In this document: piece after piece, positions 50,920 through 59,934 of the stretch
Numbering within the stretch: the stretch's first letter is position 1
Layout: each line of letters starts with the position of its first letter
NCBI RefSeq assembly: GCF_014844055.1
Contig: NZ_CP062167.1
Coordinates: 2,641,501-2,705,500 of the forward strand
Direction of reading: 5' to 3'
Source of the DNA: Aureimonas sp. OT7
Lineage (GTDB): Bacteria; Pseudomonadota; Alphaproteobacteria; Rhizobiales; Rhizobiaceae
Length of the DNA: 64,000 nt
Position numbers and translations under genes: made by a program
Notes under the pieces: generated by a model
Databases searched by the model: none
Seen by the model: only the letters and a program-made list of their open reading frames with translations
Told to the model about the DNA's origin: nothing

Positions 50920-52080
50920 ATGTCCGCAATCCTGTCCGGCGATACGATCGCGGAAGCCGTCAACTGGCGCCGCGCCCTGCATCGCCGCCCCGAACTGGCA
51001 TTCCGCGAAACCGAGACCGCCGACTTCATCGCAACCCGCCTCGAAAGCTTCGGCCTTGCCGTACGACGCGGCTATGGAACCACGGGGCTGGTGGCCACCC
51101 TGTCGCGCGGCACGTCCGGCCGCGTCATCGGCCTGCGTGCCGACATGGACGCCCTGCCGATCGTGGAGGCCAGCGGTGTTGCCCATGCCTCGCTTGTTCC
51201 GGGCGTCATGCATGCCTGCGGGCACGACGGCCATGTGACGATGCTGCTCGCCGCCGCGCGCGAGATCGCCGCCTTGCCCGATCTCGACGGCACGGTGCAT
51301 TTCATCTTCCAGCCTGCGGAAGAGGTCGAGGGCGGCGCCCGGGAGATGATCGCCGACGGGCTGTTCCGCGACTTTCCGGTGGACGCGGTCTACGGCATAC
51401 ACAACTGGCCGGGCCTGAAGCCGGGTACGGTGGTGGCGCGCGACGGGGCGATGATGGCCGCTTTCGCGACATTCGAGATTTCCGTTACGGGCCGTGGTTC
51501 GCACGGCGCGATGCCGCATGAGGGCGCCGATCCGATCCTGGCTGCAAGCCAGATCGTGACCGCGCTGCAATCCATCGCGGCGCGCAACGTCTCGCCGCTG
51601 GAGGCGGCGGTCGTTTCCGCCACCCAGATCCATGGGGGCGACGCCTATAACGTCATTCCCGAATCCGTGGTGATCCGGGGCACGACGCGCTGGTTTGCGC
51701 CGGCCGTTGGCGACATGATCGAGGCGCGCCTCGGGGCGGTCGCCTCCATGGTGGCGCAGGCATTGGGCGCCCGCGCGACGGTCGACTACAAGCGCCTCTA
51801 CCCGGCCACGATCAACACGCCGGCCGCGGCCGGCGAAATCCGCGCCATCGCCGGCGGCACAACCGGCCTGACGGTCGAGGACAGCGCCCCCAGCATGGCT
51901 GCGGAGGATTTCGCCTTCATGCTCGAGGAGCGGCCCGGAGCCTATATCTGGCTGGGCGCTGCCCGGGATGGCGACAATCCCGGCCTGCACTCGCCGCGCT
52001 TCGATTTCAACGACGCCATCATCGGAGACGGCATCCGCCTGTGGCGCGACATCGCCGCCGCACGCCTTGCCAGGGCGTGA
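50920..52080 (+). CDS. M20-family amidohydrolase (hippurate hydrolase/N-acyl-amino acid deacylase-like)
   Basis: A 386-residue M20D-type enzyme: WRRALHRRPELAFRETETADF, metal-binding HACGHDGHVTMLLAAAREIA, catalytic Glu pair in FQPAEEVEGGAREMI, GIHNWPGLKPG, dimerisation domain TGRGSHGAMPHEGADPI and SMAAEDFAFMLEERPGAYIWLG. It hydrolyses an amide such as an N-acyl amino acid or indole-amino acid conjugate. ATG at 50920 follows GAAGGGGGG. It is 26 bases after the small membrane protein and 12 before the LysR gene. Confidence 0.9.
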   Translation: MSAILSGDTIAEAVNWRRALHRRPELAFRETETADFIATRLESFGLAVRRGYGTTGLVATLSRGTSGRVIGLRADMDALPIVEASGVAHASLVPGVMHACGHDGHVTMLLAAAREIAALPDLDGTVHFIFQPAEEVEGGAREMIADGLFRDFPVDAVYGIHNWPGLKPGTVVARDGAMMAAFATFEISVTGRGSHGAMPHEGADPILAASQIVTALQSIAARNVSPLEAAVVSATQIHGGDAYNVIPESVVIRGTTRWFAPAVGDMIEARLGAVASMVAQALGARATVDYKRLYPATINTPAAAGEIRAIAGGTTGLTVEDSAPSMAAEDFAFMLEERPGAYIWLGAARDGDNPGLHSPRFDFNDAIIGDGIRLWRDIAAARLARA

Positions 52081-52092
52081 TATGACAGGTCC

Positions 52093-52998
52093 ATGGATTT
52101 CATCGACGCCAAGGCCCTGCGCCACTTCCTGACCGTCGTGCGCCACGGTTCGTTCCGTGCCGCCGCCGAGCAGCTCAACGTGGCGCCTTCGGCCGTCAGC
52201 CGGCAGATCGCCGACCTCGAATACGAGATCGGCCTGCCCCTTTTCGAGCGTACGGCGCGCGGCGCCACGCTGACGCCGGCCGGGTCCCTGTTGCTGGAGC
52301 ATGGACGCCGCCTGACCGAGGAAGGCGGCCTGCTTGCGGAAGAACTCGACCGGCTGAAAGGCGGTGAGCAGCGCCGTGTGGCCATCGTATGCGGCGAAGG
52401 CTTCGTCGGCGACCTGATCGACAACGGCCTGGCTTCCTTCTTCACCGTCTATCCGCACGTCCGCCACGCGCTGCAACTGGCCGGCACCGACGCCATCGTG
52501 GACACCATCGCCAATGGCGAGGCGGATATCGGCCTTGTGTACAACCCACCGGCCGAGACGCGGATCCGCTCCATCGCCATCAAGCGGCAACCGCTTTGCA
52601 TGGTCACACGGACAGACGATGCCCTGCTGAACGCGGGCCGGTCCGACCTCGCCTCCGGCCTGCACCGGCCGCTGGCGCTGCTGACGGAAGGGCACGGCAC
52701 CCGGCAACTCGTGGCACGGATGGCGGCGGATGCGGGACTTGCCATCGCCCCGGTGCTGGAAACCCAGTCGATAGACGCGCTGCGCCGCTTCGCCATGGCG
52801 GGCGGCGTAACCTTCCTGCCCCATTTCGCCGTGGCGAACGAGATCGCCGCAGGTCTGCTGGGCGCATCGGAGCTCGACGATCCGCTGGCGCTGCAAGCCA
52901 GTGCGCACCTGATCGTCCGGGCGCATCGCCGCCTGCCCGCCTCGGTGGACAACCTTGCCAGCCACCTGTCGCAGAACATGGCCGCGTTCCGGCTCTGA
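52093..52998 (+). CDS. LysR-family transcriptional regulator
   Basis: A 301-residue LTTR: N-terminal winged helix (LRHFLTVVRHGSFRAAAEQLNVAPSAVSRQIADLEYEIGLPLFERTARGATLTPAG) and a substrate-binding effector domain (ANGEADIGLVYNPPAETRIRSIAI). Unusually it is co-directional with, and downstream of, the genes it may control. The identical 15-bp motifs at 49438 and 53055 are candidate binding sites, which would join the amidohydrolase unit and the dehydrogenase unit in one regulon. Confidence 0.9.
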   Translation: MDFIDAKALRHFLTVVRHGSFRAAAEQLNVAPSAVSRQIADLEYEIGLPLFERTARGATLTPAGSLLLEHGRRLTEEGGLLAEELDRLKGGEQRRVAIVCGEGFVGDLIDNGLASFFTVYPHVRHALQLAGTDAIVDTIANGEADIGLVYNPPAETRIRSIAIKRQPLCMVTRTDDALLNAGRSDLASGLHRPLALLTEGHGTRQLVARMAADAGLAIAPVLETQSIDALRRFAMAGGVTFLPHFAVANEIAAGLLGASELDDPLALQASAHLIVRAHRRLPASVDNLASHLSQNMAAFRL

Positions 52999-53054
52999 GA
53001 CCGGTTTATCGCGGCTGCCGCCGAAGAGCCCCGCCTTACCTTCCGGTGCGTCCA

Positions 53055-53069
53055 GCGCAACGCTCCGTT
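53055..53069. promoter_or_regulatory. 15-bp motif, copy 2 (upstream of the dehydrogenase unit)
   Basis: GCGCAACGCTCCGTT repeats the motif at 49438-49452 exactly. It lies between the LysR stop (52998) and the dehydrogenase start (53147), about 78 bases before the latter. Here the right arm continues TCCGG, so the dyad is incomplete. Confidence 0.5.
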
Positions 53070-53146
53070 CCGGGGTTGATGCCTATCGCCTGGCGGCTGC
53101 CCGTCTCACCCTGCATCCTGAAATTGCTGCATCAAGGGGATGATCC

Positions 53147-54049
53147 ATGGACAGGAAAACGCGCGTCGGCGTCGTCGGCCTCGGGGCGATGGGGTTCGGA
53201 ATGGCGGCCACGCTGGCCAAGGCCGGCTTCGTGGTGACGGGCTACGATCTGGACGCGGGCAAGGCCAAGGCGGCGGCAGAGGCAGGGTTCGGCTTCGTTT
53301 CCGAGCCGGGCGAGCTGTTCGCCACCAGTGAGCGGATCGTCTTTTCCCTCCCCACCGCCCAGGACGTAGCGGCGATGCTGGAAGCGCACGCCACCGTCGT
53401 CGGCACGCAGGCGGGGGGCCGGGTGATCCTGATCGACACGTCCACGTCCGAGCCGGACGTCAGCCGCGCCCTGGCACGGCGCCTGGCGGATGCGGGACAC
53501 GGCTTTCTCGACGCGCCGGTCAGCGGCGGCCCTGCCGGCGCGGCATCCGGCAAGCTGACCATGATGATCGGCGGCGACGAGGCGGACCTGGCAGAGGCCC
53601 GCACCGTGGTCGAGGCGCTGGCGGCCAAGATCCTGCATGTCGGCCCGAGCGGCGCCGGCAACGTCGCCAAGCTGGTCAACAACCTGCTGGTCGCGGCGCA
53701 TATGCTGACGACGCAGGAGGCGTTGAAGCTGGCGGTCGGCGCCGGGGTCGACGCCGAGTCGGTCCTGCGTGTTCTGAACGCTGCCACCGGCCGCAGCGCC
53801 ATCAGCGAAATCCACTTCCCCAACTGGGTCATGTCCGGCCGCTTCGACAGCGGCTTCTCGATGGGGCTGATGCGCAAGGATGTGCGCCTGGCCGGCGCCA
53901 TGGCCGACGAGTTCGGCGTCGATCTGCCGCTCTGCGGCCATGTGCGCGACATCTGGGCGGCAAGCACCGAGCGCCTCGCGGACGGGCAGGACTTCACACG
54001 GATGGGCGACTACGCAGACGATGACGAAAGGGCCAGGAACAATGGATAA
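53147..54049 (+). CDS. Beta-hydroxyacid dehydrogenase (3-hydroxyisobutyrate dehydrogenase family)
   Basis: A 300-residue enzyme: Rossmann motif VGLGAMGFGMAATLAKAGF near residue 9, DAPVSGGPAGAASGKLTMMIGG, catalytic Lys in GAGNVAKLVNNLLVAA and MRKDVRLAGAMA. It would oxidise a 3-hydroxy acid to a semialdehyde. It overlaps the aldehyde dehydrogenase by eight bases, which suggests successive oxidation: hydroxyacid to semialdehyde to acid. The substrate is unknown. Confidence 0.92.
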   Translation: MDRKTRVGVVGLGAMGFGMAATLAKAGFVVTGYDLDAGKAKAAAEAGFGFVSEPGELFATSERIVFSLPTAQDVAAMLEAHATVVGTQAGGRVILIDTSTSEPDVSRALARRLADAGHGFLDAPVSGGPAGAASGKLTMMIGGDEADLAEARTVVEALAAKILHVGPSGAGNVAKLVNNLLVAAHMLTTQEALKLAVGAGVDAESVLRVLNAATGRSAISEIHFPNWVMSGRFDSGFSMGLMRKDVRLAGAMADEFGVDLPLCGHVRDIWAASTERLADGQDFTRMGDYADDDERARNNG

Positions 54050-55580
54050 TCCGCACACCGCACCGGACCAGACCGACCGCATAGAAGAACTCGTCGCCGG
54101 CCTGATCCCCGGCGGACGCATCGGCAGCCTGGTCGACGGCGCGATCGAGGACGGCACGGGCGAAACGCTCCATCTGACCGATCCCGCCAACGGCCGGGTC
54201 TTCGCCAGTTTCCGCGATGCCGGGCAACCGTTGGTTGATGCGGCGATGGAGGCCGCCAAGCGCGCCCAGAAGCAGTGGTCTGCCCTCACCGGCTCGGCCC
54301 GTGGCCGCATCCTGTACGAGACGGGACGTCTCGTCCGCGCCAATGCCGATGCCATCGCCGAACTGGAATGCCGTTCCGCCGGTCGGCCGATCCGGGACAT
54401 GCGCGGCGAAGCCGTCCGTGTCGCCGAGATGTTCGAGTATTATGCCGGCTGGTGCGACAAGCTGCATGGCGAAGTCATCCCCGTGCCCGGCAGCCACCTC
54501 AATTACACGCGGCGCGAGCCCATCGGCGTCGTTACCCAGATCACGCCCTGGAATGCACCGTTGTTCACCGGCGGATGGCAGATCGCGCCGGCGTTGGCGG
54601 CCGGCAATGGCGTCGTTATCAAGCCGTCCGAACTGACGCCGCTGTCCACCATCGTTCTCGGGCTCCTGTGCGAGATGGCCGGCGCCCCGCGCGGCCTGGT
54701 CAACGTCCTGGCCGGTGCCGGCGCAACCACAGGCGCAGCTGCCGTGGCGCACGACGCGACAGGGCTGGTCGTCTTCGTCGGCTCGGCGGCGGGCGGTGTC
54801 GCGGTCGCAACGGCAGCGGCCCGCAAGACGGTGCCGTGCATCCTCGAACTGGGTGGAAAGTCCGGGAATATCGTATTTCCCGATGCCGACATCGACCGGG
54901 CGATCCTCGGCGCGCAATCGGCCATCTTCGGGGGTGCCGGGCAAAGCTGCGTCGCCGGCTCGCGCCTGCTGGTGCATCGCTCCATCCACTCGGCGTTCGT
55001 CGAGCGGTATGCCAAGGCGGCGGAGAAAATCCCCTTCGGGCATCCGGCGTCCGCCGACACCCAGATCGGCCCGATCAACAATGGCCGTCAGTTCGACAAG
55101 ATCGGCGAGATGGTCGCACGGGGCGTCGCCGATGGGGCAAGGCTCGCAACCGGCGGGCCTGCGGGCGGCGCACTGGCGCAAACCGGCGGCTATTTCTTCG
55201 CGCCCACGATCCTGGACGATGTTAAGCCGGACATGGAGATCGCCCGTGAGGAGGTGTTCGGACCGGTCGTAGCCGTCATCCCCTTCGATACCGAGGAAGA
55301 AGCCGTCGCGCTGGCCAACGCAACGCCCTACGGGCTGGCCGGAGCGGTCTGGACGGGCGATGTCGGGCGCGCGCATCGCGTCGCGGCGGCCGTGCGGGCC
55401 GGCACCTTCTGGATCAACGGCTACAAGACCATCAACGTCATGTCGCCCTTCGGCGGCTTCGGTCGCAGCGGCTATGGCCGCTCCAGCGGGCTGGAGGCCC
55501 TGCACGCCTACACGCAGGTCAAAAGCGTGTGGGTGGAGACGGCCGCAAACCCGCCCGTCGCCTTCGGCTATACGGGCTGA
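54042..55580 (+). CDS. NAD(P)-dependent aldehyde dehydrogenase
   Basis: A 512-residue ALDH: PWNAPLFTGGWQIAPALAAGNGVVIKPSE, catalytic Glu in LELGGKS, catalytic Cys in GAGQSCVAGSR, EEVFGPVVAVIPFDTEEEAVALANATPYGLAGAVWT and GFGRSGYGRSSGLEAL. Complete active site. It starts at ATG 54042 within the end of the hydroxyacid dehydrogenase gene. It is the second gene of the dehydrogenase unit and probably oxidises the semialdehyde its neighbour makes. Confidence 0.93.
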   Translation: MDNPHTAPDQTDRIEELVAGLIPGGRIGSLVDGAIEDGTGETLHLTDPANGRVFASFRDAGQPLVDAAMEAAKRAQKQWSALTGSARGRILYETGRLVRANADAIAELECRSAGRPIRDMRGEAVRVAEMFEYYAGWCDKLHGEVIPVPGSHLNYTRREPIGVVTQITPWNAPLFTGGWQIAPALAAGNGVVIKPSELTPLSTIVLGLLCEMAGAPRGLVNVLAGAGATTGAAAVAHDATGLVVFVGSAAGGVAVATAAARKTVPCILELGGKSGNIVFPDADIDRAILGAQSAIFGGAGQSCVAGSRLLVHRSIHSAFVERYAKAAEKIPFGHPASADTQIGPINNGRQFDKIGEMVARGVADGARLATGGPAGGALAQTGGYFFAPTILDDVKPDMEIAREEVFGPVVAVIPFDTEEEAVALANATPYGLAGAVWTGDVGRAHRVAAAVRAGTFWINGYKTINVMSPFGGFGRSGYGRSSGLEALHAYTQVKSVWVETAANPPVAFGYTG

Positions 55581-55621
55581 CGGGCTATCTCCGGCGGGCA
55601 CCCCTTGCCCGTCGTCGGTGC

Positions 55622-57319
55622 TCAGCCTTCGATCATGTCGCGGATGCGTATGGAAAGCGCCGCGATATCGAACGGCTTGGTGATGATCTGCATCCCCGGC
55701 GGCAGGCGATCGGTATCCCCCTGCACCGCGGTTTCGGCGTAGCCTGTGACGAACAGCACCTTCAACCCGGGTCTGAGGGCCCGGGCCTCATCGGCCAGTT
55801 GCCGCCCGTTCATGCCGCCGGGCAGGCCGATATCCGTGACCAGAAGATCGATGGTCGCATCGGACGACAGGATTTCCAGCGCCTCCGCACCGTCGCCGGC
55901 TTCCAGGCCGGAAAACCCGACCTCGGTAACGGCATCCACCAGCAGCATGCGCACCAGCGTCTCGTCGTCGACGACGAGGACCGTGCGCCCCGCTCCCGAA
56001 ACGGGCGCGACTCCGCCTTGCGCGGCGGGGGCCTCGACGGCGGGCGCATCGCTGCTGCGCGGCAGATGCAGGCAGACGGTTGTCCCGCTGCCCGGATCGG
56101 ATGTTATGCGCACCTGCCCACCCGACTGGCGCGCAAAGCCGTAGATCATCGACAGGCCGAGGCCGGTGCCGACGCCGATCGGTTTGGTGGTGAAAAACGG
56201 CTCGAATGCCTTGGCGATCACCTCCGGCGTCATGCCCATGCCGGTATCGGTAACGCACATCGTCACATAGTCGCCCACCGGCAGGGACAGCTCCCGCGCC
56301 GTCGCCTCGTCGACGCTCTGGTTGCGCGTTTCAATGGTGATCTGCCCGCCATCGGGCATTGCGTCCCGCGCGTTGATACACAGGTTCAACAAGGCGTTCT
56401 CAAGCTGGTTGGCGTCCACCAGCGTAGGCCAGAGGGCTGCTTCCGGGCGCGCCTCCAGGCCGATCGCCGGACCGACGGTCCGTTGGATCAGATCCTGCAT
56501 TTCGCCGACAAGCCGGTTCACGTCCGTCGGCTGGGGGTCCAGCGTCTGGCGGCGGGAAAAGGCCAGCAGGCGATGCGTAAGCGCCGCGGCGCGCCGGGCT
56601 GCAGACTGGGCGCCCGTCATGTAGCGGTCGATGTCGTCGGTCCGGCCCTGCCGTATCCGCGCCTGCATCATCTCGAGGGATCCGGAGATCGCTGTCAGCA
56701 GATTGTTGAAATCATGCGCGATGCCGCCGGTCAGTTGCCCCACCGCCTCCATCTTCTGCGACTGGCGCAGCGCCTCCTCCGTGGTGACGAGATGGGCGGT
56801 CTGCTCCGCGACGCGCTGCTCGAGCGTCTCGGCCAGATCCCGCGCCATTTCCTCGCTGGCCTGGAGGGCGGCCTCTGCCTGCTTCCGGCCGGTGATATCG
56901 CGGAATAAAACGGAAACCTGCCTGAGGCTCGCTGGCTCCACGCGCGAGGCCGAAACCTCGATATGGCGCCCAACCTCCGCGAAGCGGCGCTCGAAGCGAA
57001 TGGGCTGTCCGGTCCGCAGCACGGCGCCATACAGGGCCACCCACTCGGCACCCTCGTTCGGGGCCACGTCGTAAACCGACTTTCCCACGATGTCGGAAAT
57101 ACCGGTATGGCGTCCATAGCCGGAATTGGCCTCGACATGGATATAATCGCTGAGCGGCCCGCGCGGCCCGTCGACGAACTCGATGATGCAGAAACCATCG
57201 TCGATGGCTTCGAACAGGGCGCGGTATCGCGCCTGGGCCTGTGCCAGCGCATCGACCGGCGCAAGCCCGGTGTCTGCCTCGATTGCCCCGTCACGGGGCT
57301 GGAAGTGTATCTCGCTCAC
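55622..57319 (-). CDS. Hybrid histidine kinase: PAS, HisKA, HATPase and receiver domains
   Basis: A 565-residue soluble sensor kinase. The N-terminal PAS domain (about residues 25-150; FEAIDDGFCIIEF) leads to a HisKA domain with the phospho-His in GQLTGGIAHDFNNLL, a HATPase domain (NALLNLCINARDAMPDGG, DTGMGM, GLGLSMIYGFARQSGG) and a C-terminal receiver (VLVVDDETLVRMLL, Asp in LLVTDIGLPG, TKPF). This family often acts in light, oxygen or stress sensing. GTG 57319 is chosen for its weak AGGG; an in-frame TTG at 57379 would add 20 residues. No response-regulator gene is adjacent. Confidence 0.9.
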   Translation of the reverse strand: MSEIHFQPRDGAIEADTGLAPVDALAQAQARYRALFEAIDDGFCIIEFVDGPRGPLSDYIHVEANSGYGRHTGISDIVGKSVYDVAPNEGAEWVALYGAVLRTGQPIRFERRFAEVGRHIEVSASRVEPASLRQVSVLFRDITGRKQAEAALQASEEMARDLAETLEQRVAEQTAHLVTTEEALRQSQKMEAVGQLTGGIAHDFNNLLTAISGSLEMMQARIRQGRTDDIDRYMTGAQSAARRAAALTHRLLAFSRRQTLDPQPTDVNRLVGEMQDLIQRTVGPAIGLEARPEAALWPTLVDANQLENALLNLCINARDAMPDGGQITIETRNQSVDEATARELSLPVGDYVTMCVTDTGMGMTPEVIAKAFEPFFTTKPIGVGTGLGLSMIYGFARQSGGQVRITSDPGSGTTVCLHLPRSSDAPAVEAPAAQGGVAPVSGAGRTVLVVDDETLVRMLLVDAVTEVGFSGLEAGDGAEALEILSSDATIDLLVTDIGLPGGMNGRQLADEARALRPGLKVLFVTGYAETAVQGDTDRLPPGMQIITKPFDIAALSIRIRDMIEG

Positions 57320-57410
57320 GCGGTCGCCCTGTGTCGCGCCATGGATCGGCAAGGAACTACTTGCATGAACTGCGATCAACCGAAAGGTTTCGTTGCCCTG
57401 GCAGTGACGG

Positions 57411-58175
57411 TCATTGTGCGAGGAGCCACGGCTTGAACAGCATCCACAGAGCCATCGCGACCATCATGACATTCTCGGTCAGCGAGACGAAGCCGAGCGG
57501 CACGTTGCTGTCGCCGCCCACACAGGCGCATTTCAAGGAGCGCTTGTCGATATAGACGGCCTTGTAGACGGATACCGCGCCGATCGTGCCGATGAACAGG
57601 GATACGGGAATGGCCAGCCACATGAGCGCCCCCGCGATCATCAGGACTCCGGCCAGGCCCTCGGCGAACGGATAGACATAGGCATAGGGAACGTACCGCC
57701 GCGCCAGAAGGTCGTAACCGAGGAACATGTTCGAGAAGCTTTCGACATCCCGCAGCTTCTGCACGGCCAGAAGACACATGGAGATGGCGATGAACCATTC
57801 CCCGGCGGCGATGGTGGCGAGCGACCCATAGGCCGCCCAGCTCGTTGCCAGAGCCATCAGTGCCGCCATGGCGAAGATGGCGATGACCGGCTTGTATGTG
57901 ACGGCCTTCTTGTCCACGACCGCAAGGCCGAAATGCCGCCGAAGGTCATCGTAGCCGCCCACGCGCCGGCCCTCGATGAAAGTCTGCGGCGTCGTCTTCA
58001 CGTCGTGCTGCTGCTTGAAGGCATCCGTTTCGGCCCGGTTGGTCAGCTTGTGATCTTCGACGTCGAAACCCTTGCGCTGCAGAAGGTCCAGCGCCTTGAG
58101 GCCAAACGGACAGACATGGTCGGGCGTGACCATGCGATACAGAACCGCTCTTTGCGCGCTTGTCGACGTCGTCAT
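57411..58175 (-). CDS. Glutaredoxin domain fused to MauE/DoxX-like membrane domain
   Basis: A 254-residue protein. Residues 10-85 are a glutaredoxin-like fold (VLYRMVTPDHVCPFGLKALDLLQRKGF, TTPQTFIEGRRVGGYDDL) with a single active-site Cys in VCPFG. Residues 93-250 hold four or five membrane segments of the MauE/DoxX type, with LKCACVGGDSNVPLGFVSLTEN carrying a Cys pair near the C-terminus. It probably moves reducing power across or at the membrane. ATG at 58175 is chosen at the domain start. It stands alone, divergent from the SDR gene. Confidence 0.85.
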   Translation of the reverse strand: MTTSTSAQRAVLYRMVTPDHVCPFGLKALDLLQRKGFDVEDHKLTNRAETDAFKQQHDVKTTPQTFIEGRRVGGYDDLRRHFGLAVVDKKAVTYKPVIAIFAMAALMALATSWAAYGSLATIAAGEWFIAISMCLLAVQKLRDVESFSNMFLGYDLLARRYVPYAYVYPFAEGLAGVLMIAGALMWLAIPVSLFIGTIGAVSVYKAVYIDKRSLKCACVGGDSNVPLGFVSLTENVMMVAMALWMLFKPWLLAQ

Positions 58176-58345
58176 GTCTGCAACTCCAGATGCGTTGAAC
58201 GGGCACAACGGCCCCGATCTTCCCAACCGTCAGATGGGGCTTCCCATGATTGGAAGGTCAAGTCCGGCCCACCATGATTATTTGCGCTTGAGCCAGAGAG
58301 CGCACAAACCTAATGCTGGAACAGTTTCCGAGAGGGCCCGTCCGC

Positions 58346-59050
58346 ATGACAGAGTATCGCGTCGCCATCGTTACCGCAGCCGGCAGCGGCATGGGAGAAG
58401 CAGCCGCCCGCCGCCTCGCCGAGGACGGATTCAAGCTTGCCATCCTGTCTTCGTCGGGCCGGGGCGCGGCATTGGCCGAAGAGCTGGGCGGCTTCGGCGT
58501 CACCGGCTCCAACCAGTCCAACGACGACCTCAAGCGCCTCGTCGACGGTACGATGGAGCGTTGGGGGCGCATCGACGCGCTCGTCAACAGTGCAGGACAT
58601 GGGCCGCGCGCACCGATCCTGGACCTGACCGACGAAGACTGGCACCGCGGCCTCGACGTCTACCTGATGAACGTGGTGCGGTCCGTGCGGCTGGTCGCCC
58701 CGGTCATGGTGCACCAGAAGGGTGGCGCCATCGTCAACATCTCCACCTTCGCCGCCTTCGAGCCCGATCCGGTCTTTCCGACATCCGGCGTCTTCCGTGC
58801 CGGCCTTGCATCCTACGCCAAGCTTTTCGCAGACCGGTATGCGGCCGACAATGTGCGGATGAACAACGTGCTTCCGGGCTTCATCGACAGTCTGGCCGAG
58901 AAGGCGGAGTTCCGCGAGCGCATTCCCATGGGCCGCTATGGCCGGGCCGAAGAAGTTGCCGCGACCATCTCTTTCCTCGTATCGCCGGGCGGCGGCTATA
59001 TAACAGGGCAGAACATACGCGTCGACGGCGGCATCACCCGCGCCGTCTGA
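58346..59050 (+). CDS. Short-chain dehydrogenase/reductase-like protein with altered catalytic motif
   Basis: A 234-residue SDR fold: cofactor motif VTAAGSGMGEAAARRLAEDG, DALVNSAGHG, catalytic-Ser region IVNISTF, NNVLPGFIDSL and YITGQNIRVDGG. Where SDRs normally have YxxxK it reads PTSGVFRAGLASYAK, so the Tyr and Lys seem to be missing from their places. It may bind NAD(P) and a ligand without normal chemistry, or use other residues. ATG at 58346 has GAGAGGG upstream. It precedes mazG. Confidence 0.85.
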   Translation: MTEYRVAIVTAAGSGMGEAAARRLAEDGFKLAILSSSGRGAALAEELGGFGVTGSNQSNDDLKRLVDGTMERWGRIDALVNSAGHGPRAPILDLTDEDWHRGLDVYLMNVVRSVRLVAPVMVHQKGGAIVNISTFAAFEPDPVFPTSGVFRAGLASYAKLFADRYAADNVRMNNVLPGFIDSLAEKAEFRERIPMGRYGRAEEVAATISFLVSPGGGYITGQNIRVDGGITRAV

Positions 59051-59076
59051 CCACATTTCCAGGATCGGCCACTCTC

Positions 59077-59934
59077 ATGCAGGCTTCACGCGATATCGGC
59101 AGGCTGGTGGACATCATGCGTGCCCTGCGCACGCCCCACACGGGCTGCCCTTGGGATCTGGAACAGAGTTTCGATTCCATCGTGCCGTACACGGTTGAAG
59201 AAACCTTCGAAGTCGTCGACGCCATCGAGCGGCGCGACGCGGAAGACTTGTGCGAGGAACTGGGCGACCTGCTCCTGCAGGTCGTCTACTACTGTCAGCT
59301 GGCCGAAGAAGAGGGGCTGTTCACCCTTGGAGACGTGGTCGAAGGGATCACCGGCAAGATGATCCGGCGCCACCCGCATGTCTTCGGCGACGCGGAAGCG
59401 CGTTCGGCCGGCAGCGCCAAGGGGCAGTGGAACCGAATCAAGGCGGAAGAAAAGGCACTACGAGCCGAACGCCGTGCTGCCCGCACCGCATCATCCGCCA
59501 GTGGCGAATGGGCCCCCAAACCCGTGCCGGAGACAGCCGGCCTTCTCGACGCCGTACCAGGTGCCCTTCCATCACTGGCTCTTGCCATGAAGGTTCAGGA
59601 AAAGGCGGCAAATGTCGGTTTCGACTGGAAAACGCCGGAGCCCATCATTGCCAAGATCCGCGAAGAGATCGCCGAATTCGAGGAGGCGCAGGACGCCGCC
59701 GATCCGATCGCTCAGGAGGACGAACTCGGCGATATCCTGTTCAGCGTCGTCAATCTGGCCCGCGCCACGCAGATCGACCCGGACGCCGCCCTGCGCCGCA
59801 CGACCGCCAAATTCAGAAAGCGTTTTTCCTATGTGGAACAGGGTGTTGGCGGCTTTTCCTCAGAGTCTGGAAGATCTGCCACCCTGGAGCGGATGGAGGC
59901 TCTCTGGCAGGAGGCCAAGACCAAGGGGTCTTAA
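59077..59934 (+). CDS. mazG: Nucleoside triphosphate pyrophosphohydrolase MazG
   Basis: A 285-residue two-domain MazG: N-terminal MRALRTPHTGCPWDLEQSFDSIVPYTVEETFEVVDAI with metal-binding EELGDLLLQVV, and a C-terminal repeat (KIREEIAEFEEAQD, EDELGDILFSVVNLAR). It hydrolyses non-canonical or excess NTPs to NMP and pyrophosphate. An insert of about 35 residues, rich in Ala/Arg/Lys, links the domains. The stop shares TTAA with the convergent racemase. mazG commonly neighbours hflX in Hyphomicrobiales. Confidence 0.95.
   Translation: MQASRDIGRLVDIMRALRTPHTGCPWDLEQSFDSIVPYTVEETFEVVDAIERRDAEDLCEELGDLLLQVVYYCQLAEEEGLFTLGDVVEGITGKMIRRHPHVFGDAEARSAGSAKGQWNRIKAEEKALRAERRAARTASSASGEWAPKPVPETAGLLDAVPGALPSLALAMKVQEKAANVGFDWKTPEPIIAKIREEIAEFEEAQDAADPIAQEDELGDILFSVVNLARATQIDPDAALRRTTAKFRKRFSYVEQGVGGFSSESGRSATLERMEALWQEAKTKGS

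Noticed and set aside
50842..52965. A 707-codon open frame on the minus strand opposite the amidohydrolase and LysR genes
   Set aside because: Low-complexity, family-free composition and complete overlap with two clear genes mark it as an antisense shadow.
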